Assembly (NCBI GenBank): GCA_025362195.1
Contig: JANYHV010000492.1
Coordinates: 1 to 36,016, forward strand
Direction: 5' to 3'
Length of the DNA stretch: 36,016 nucleotides
Source: Fimbriiglobus sp.
GTDB taxonomy: Bacteria; Planctomycetota; Planctomycetia; Gemmatales; Gemmataceae
Position numbers and translations under genes: made by a program
Notes under the pieces: generated by a model
Databases searched by the model: none
The model's input: only the letters and a program-made list of their open reading frames with translations
Told to the model about the DNA's origin: nothing
Part shown: positions 32,974 through 36,016 of the stretch, piece after piece
Layout: the number at the start of each line of letters is the position of its first letter
Position numbering within the stretch: the stretch's first letter is position 1

Positions 32974-34212
32974 ATGACACCACCTATGTACGCCGCCCCG
33001 GAATCCCCCACGCGAATCGTCCCCCGCTGGCTGCGCGCCTGGTCGGTCCTGACCGCGTTGGCGGCCGGCACGGTCGTCGTGCTGGGGTCGCTCATCACGA
33101 CCTTCCGCGTCGGCATGTCCGACCCCGTCTGGCCGACGGAGCCGTGGTTCCTGGTCGTCAACAGCCACGTCTGGGTGCAAGAACCGGCGACCGGCTTTTT
33201 GATCGAGCACACGCACCGCTTCGTCGCCTGGGGCATCGGCCTGTTCGCCGCCGTCCTCGCCTTCGGGGCGTGGGCGACCGAGCCGGACCGCAACCTCAAG
33301 TGGCGCGGCCTCATCGCCCTGACCCTGCTGCTCGCCGCGTACCTCGGCCTGCACGGCGAGATGGGCGCGGCCTGGCGTGCCCGCAAGGCCGGCGGCGAAC
33401 TCCAGTGGCCGTTGAACACCGGGCCGGTCTGTGCCCTCGCCGCACTCGGCGTCGTCGCCGCCTGCGTGTCCTCGGCGCAGGGCCGATCGCCCGGCCGGTG
33501 GTTCCGGGTCGTCGCCGCCCTCGGCCTGGTCGCCGTGATGGTGCAAGGCCTGCTCGGCGGCTACCGCGTCTTCCTCGACCAACTCATGGGCACGCAACTG
33601 GCCGCGATCCACGGCTCGTTCGGCCAGGTCACGCTCGCCCTGCTCGCGGCGACCGTCGTGCTGTCCGCCCCGCGCCGCCGCGAGGACACGCTGCCCTTTT
33701 CGGACCGCTCCGCCCTGTCGAACTTGACCGTCGCGCTGGTCGCCGGGGTGGTGCTGCAACTCGTTTGGGGCGTCTGGGTGCGGCACCTCGCGTCGCCGGT
33801 CGCGCAGCGGCTGCACATCCTGACCGCCTTCGCCGTCGTCGGCCTGGTCGTCGCCGTGCTCATCCGCGTGTTCAAGTCGCCCCCGACCCGGGCGCACCTC
33901 GGCGGCTACGCCTGGCTCCTCGGCCTGATCGTCGTCGGCCAACTCGTCCTCGGCGTCGAAGCCTACCTCGGCAAGTTCGCACTGACCGGCCCGGAAGCGC
34001 TCAAGCCGCCGGAACTGCGGACGATCACCAGCTACGGCGCGGTCGTGCGGACGGCCCACACCCTGCTCGGGGCGGCGCTGCTCACCACGGTCGTGGCTCT
34101 GGCCGTGCGGGTCGCCCGCGGCCCGGCGGTCGTGCCGCTGAAAGCGGTGGCCGACGCCTTCGACGAGCCGACCGTCGCCCGCCAGACCTACGCCACCGCC
34201 GGGGCCGTGTAG
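32974..34212 (+). CDS. ctaA: Heme A synthase (COX15/CtaA)
   Basis: This 412-residue membrane protein converts heme O to heme A for the oxidase. It has eight or so helices in two related halves, and the four conserved His sites are seen in EHTHRFVAW (E78, H81), IHGSFGQ, LHILTAF and AHTLLGA. The Glu and paired His of the first site are the expected catalytic residues. A segment between helices (about 118-160, with GEMGAAWRARKAGGELQW) is longer than in short bacterial CtaA. It begins 37 bases after the diheme cytochrome gene, and its stop lies one base before ctaB. Confidence 0.93.
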   Translation: MTPPMYAAPESPTRIVPRWLRAWSVLTALAAGTVVVLGSLITTFRVGMSDPVWPTEPWFLVVNSHVWVQEPATGFLIEHTHRFVAWGIGLFAAVLAFGAWATEPDRNLKWRGLIALTLLLAAYLGLHGEMGAAWRARKAGGELQWPLNTGPVCALAALGVVAACVSSAQGRSPGRWFRVVAALGLVAVMVQGLLGGYRVFLDQLMGTQLAAIHGSFGQVTLALLAATVVLSAPRRREDTLPFSDRSALSNLTVALVAGVVLQLVWGVWVRHLASPVAQRLHILTAFAVVGLVVAVLIRVFKSPPTRAHLGGYAWLLGLIVVGQLVLGVEAYLGKFALTGPEALKPPELRTITSYGAVVRTAHTLLGAALLTTVVALAVRVARGPAVVPLKAVADAFDEPTVARQTYATAGAV

Positions 34213-34213
34213 A

Positions 34214-35194
34214 ATGACCACTGCCCGACACCCCCGGCGGAGTACGCCCTTGAGTCTCGCCGCGGAAATCCCAGGGGACGCCCCGTTCACGGCCACCCAA
34301 GCGCCGGCGGCCGCCCCGCGGGCGACCCGGTCGCCGTTCGCCGACTACTTCGAGTTGACGAAGCCACGCATCGGCCTGATGGCGTTGATCACCGTCGCCG
34401 CCGGCTACCTGCTCGGATCGGCCGGCGACTTTCACTGGGCCGGCCTCTTGAACACGCTGGTCGGTGCGGGCCTCGTCGCGGCCGGCGGCAGCGCGTTGAA
34501 CCAGTGGCTCGAGCGCAAGCCGGACGCGAAGATGCACCGCACCGCCCGCCGGCCGCTGCCCGCCGGCCGCGTCGCCCCGGTCGCCGCGCTCGCCTTCGGC
34601 GTGACCCTGTTCGTCGCCGGGGTGACCTGGCTCGCGGTGACGCTGCCGTACCCCGGCGCGAGCATCGCCGCCGCCGCCACGGGTCTGCTGTACGTCGGCG
34701 TTTACACGCCCATGAAGCGGCTGACGAGTTGGAACACGGTCGTCGGGGCGATCCCCGGCGCGCTGCCGCCGATCATCGGCTGGTGCGCCGCCGAGGAGAC
34801 GCTCACGCTGAAGGCCGTGTCGCTGTTCGCCATCCTGTTCGTCTGGCAGTTGCCGCACTTCTACGCGATCGCGTTCATGCACCGCGAAGACTACGCCCGC
34901 GGCGGCATGAAGATGCTCCCGGTCGTCGAGCGGCCGGACGGCTTCTACACCGGCCTGGCGACGGTCGGCACGGCCGCGCTCCTCGTCCCGGTCACCGTCC
35001 TGCCGTTCGCGGCCGACGTGGGCCACTGGCCCTACCTGCTCGGGGCGGTGCCGCTGGCCGTCTGGTTCTTGCTCCGCGCCGCCCGCTTCGCCCGCCACCG
35101 CACGCCGGTCACGGCCAAGTCGGTGCTCCGCGGCTCCCTCGTCTACCTGACCGGCGTCATGGTCCTCCTCGCCGTGGACGGCCTCGTCGGCTGA
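34214..35194 (+). CDS. ctaB: Heme O synthase (protoheme IX farnesyltransferase, CtaB/CyoE)
   Basis: This 326-residue UbiA-family prenyltransferase adds farnesyl to heme B, the step before heme A synthesis. Its first Asp-rich site, NQWLERKPDAKMHRT, contains the conserved N-x3-E-x3-D and M-x-R-T pattern, and the second is near YTPMKRLTSWNTVVGA. About nine membrane helices follow an N-terminal stretch of about 45 residues that is poorly conserved and Ala/Pro-rich. An in-frame later start is possible but none has a better ribosome binding site. It begins 1 base after the ctaA stop. Confidence 0.93.
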   Translation: MTTARHPRRSTPLSLAAEIPGDAPFTATQAPAAAPRATRSPFADYFELTKPRIGLMALITVAAGYLLGSAGDFHWAGLLNTLVGAGLVAAGGSALNQWLERKPDAKMHRTARRPLPAGRVAPVAALAFGVTLFVAGVTWLAVTLPYPGASIAAAATGLLYVGVYTPMKRLTSWNTVVGAIPGALPPIIGWCAAEETLTLKAVSLFAILFVWQLPHFYAIAFMHREDYARGGMKMLPVVERPDGFYTGLATVGTAALLVPVTVLPFAADVGHWPYLLGAVPLAVWFLLRAARFARHRTPVTAKSVLRGSLVYLTGVMVLLAVDGLVG

Positions 35195-35205
35195 AAGGAT
35201 TTCCC

Positions 35206-35904
35206 GTGACGACAACGACCCCCGCCGCCCCGCGTTTCCAGCGGCTCAAGACCGCCCTGACGCCGGTGCTGCTCGTCGTCGCCGTCGGCGGGCTGGCGGC
35301 GGTGCTACTGTTGCCGTCGCCGTTCAAGCCGAAGGTCAAGCCGGTCGAGGAGCTGCCGGCGACGTTCTCGCTGCCGATCCCGGATTTCACCTTCACCGAG
35401 CGTTCCGGAAAGCCGGTCTCGCGGGCCGACCTGTTGGGCAAAGTCTGGGTCGCATCGTTCGTCTTCACCCGCTGCACCGGGCCGTGCCCGTCGGTCACCG
35501 CGACGATGGCCAAGCTCCAGGCCGACCTCGACCTCGCGCACAACGACGACGTGCGGCTCGTCACCTTCACCGTGGACCCCGGCCGGGACGGGCCGAAGGA
35601 GTTGCGGGCCTACGCGGACAACTTCCGCGCCCACCCCGACCGCTGGCTGTTCGTCACCGGCCCCGAAGCCGAGTTGCGGCAACTCATCAACGGCGGCTTC
35701 AAGCTCCTCGCGGTGCCGAGCAAGCTGCCGAACCCCGTCGAGGGGCAAGAGGTCGATCACAGTTCGTTCGTCGCCGTCATCGACCGCCAGGGCAACATGC
35801 GCGGCGTCTTCGACGGCTACCGCGGCCCCAACGACGAAGGCGGCGTCCGCTACACCGACGGCCAGAAAGCCATGCGCGACCTGATCGCCGAGTTGCGGAA
35901 GTGA
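35206..35904 (+). CDS. Second SCO1/SenC-family protein
   Basis: This 232-residue protein has one N-terminal membrane helix (VLLVVAVGGLAAVLLL) and a SCO domain with CTGPC (C-x3-C) and the ligand His in DHSSFVAVID. It has the normal length and topology of bacterial SCO proteins, unlike the longer SCO protein earlier in the operon. It probably helps copper insertion or thiol reduction at CuA. The start is GTG at 35206: AAAGGAT lies 5 bases upstream, and the N-terminal sequence MTTTTPAAPRF leads straight into the helix. It is the last gene of the operon, followed by a long palindrome. Confidence 0.92.
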   Translation: MTTTTPAAPRFQRLKTALTPVLLVVAVGGLAAVLLLPSPFKPKVKPVEELPATFSLPIPDFTFTERSGKPVSRADLLGKVWVASFVFTRCTGPCPSVTATMAKLQADLDLAHNDDVRLVTFTVDPGRDGPKELRAYADNFRAHPDRWLFVTGPEAELRQLINGGFKLLAVPSKLPNPVEGQEVDHSSFVAVIDRQGNMRGVFDGYRGPNDEGGVRYTDGQKAMRDLIAELRK

Positions 35905-35913
35905 ACGGCGGTT

Positions 35914-36016
35914 TTGTTAGCCCGACGCGCGAGCGAGGGACGCGCGATGACACCCCGTGGAGGTTGCCACGACCTCCCACCCGGGTGTCATCGCGCGTCC
36001 CTCGCTCGCGCGTCGG
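35914..36016. repeat. Long palindrome at the operon end (family A copy, cut by the window)
   Basis: Bases 35922-35955 are the exact reverse complement of 35983-36016, giving 34-bp arms with a 27-base loop; the right arm probably continues beyond the window. The left side reads TTGTTAGCCCGACGCGC, then G, then AGCGAGGG, matching 25 of 26 bases of the copy at 11856-11881. Beyond that core the arm differs (ACGCGCGATGACACCC). It starts 10 bases after the last operon gene and could act as its terminator. Confidence 0.88.

Overview
The window looks like chromosome from a high-GC planctomycete, most likely of the Gemmataceae (Gemmata-like). This rests on gene style, not on any search. The signs are a Ser/Thr kinase with a planctomycete-type N-terminal extension and a large extracytoplasmic beta-helix, an Alternative Complex III (ACIII) operon in place of a bc1 operon, and several long intergenic palindromes. 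No rRNA, tRNA, CRISPR array, transposase or phage gene was seen.

Positions 1-6.4 kb (all minus strand) hold a transmembrane Ser/Thr kinase, a GH13 glucan branching-enzyme-like protein, and three small stress-type proteins (DUF1328, PA2169/DUF2383 four-helix type, CsbD/LEA-like). Positions 6.4-11.8 kb hold a signalling block: a sigma-54 activator with a receiver domain (minus), divergent from a CHASE3-PAS-PAS histidine kinase, a CheY/Rcp1-like regulator and a receiver-kinase hybrid (plus, overlapping genes). Each of the three small stress genes has a near-consensus sigma-54 (-24/-12) promoter in the same 16-base register. This suggests a compact sigma-54 regulon lying beside its own activator, which is the most striking regulatory signal in the window.

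Positions 11.8-16.8 kb are mixed: an ArsC/Spx-like protein, a TPR protein, an Asp-rich repeat-coded protein with a consensus sigma-70 promoter, a mannitol-dehydrogenase/tagaturonate-reductase family enzyme, a RarD-like transporter and an SDR oxidoreductase. Long palindromes occupy the gaps at 11837-12001 and 12501-12669.

Positions 17.1-35.9 kb form one plus-strand respiratory operon. It encodes a small membrane protein, ActA-ActF of ACIII, an unrecognised single-span membrane protein, a membrane-anchored SCO protein, an A2-type cytochrome c oxidase (CoxB with a fused cytochrome c domain, CoxA, CoxC, subunit IV), a diheme cytochrome c, heme A synthase, heme O synthase and a second SCO protein. 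Together these make a quinol-to-oxygen electron path with its heme and copper assembly factors. The operon ends in a palindrome sharing a 26-base core with the one at 11.8 kb.
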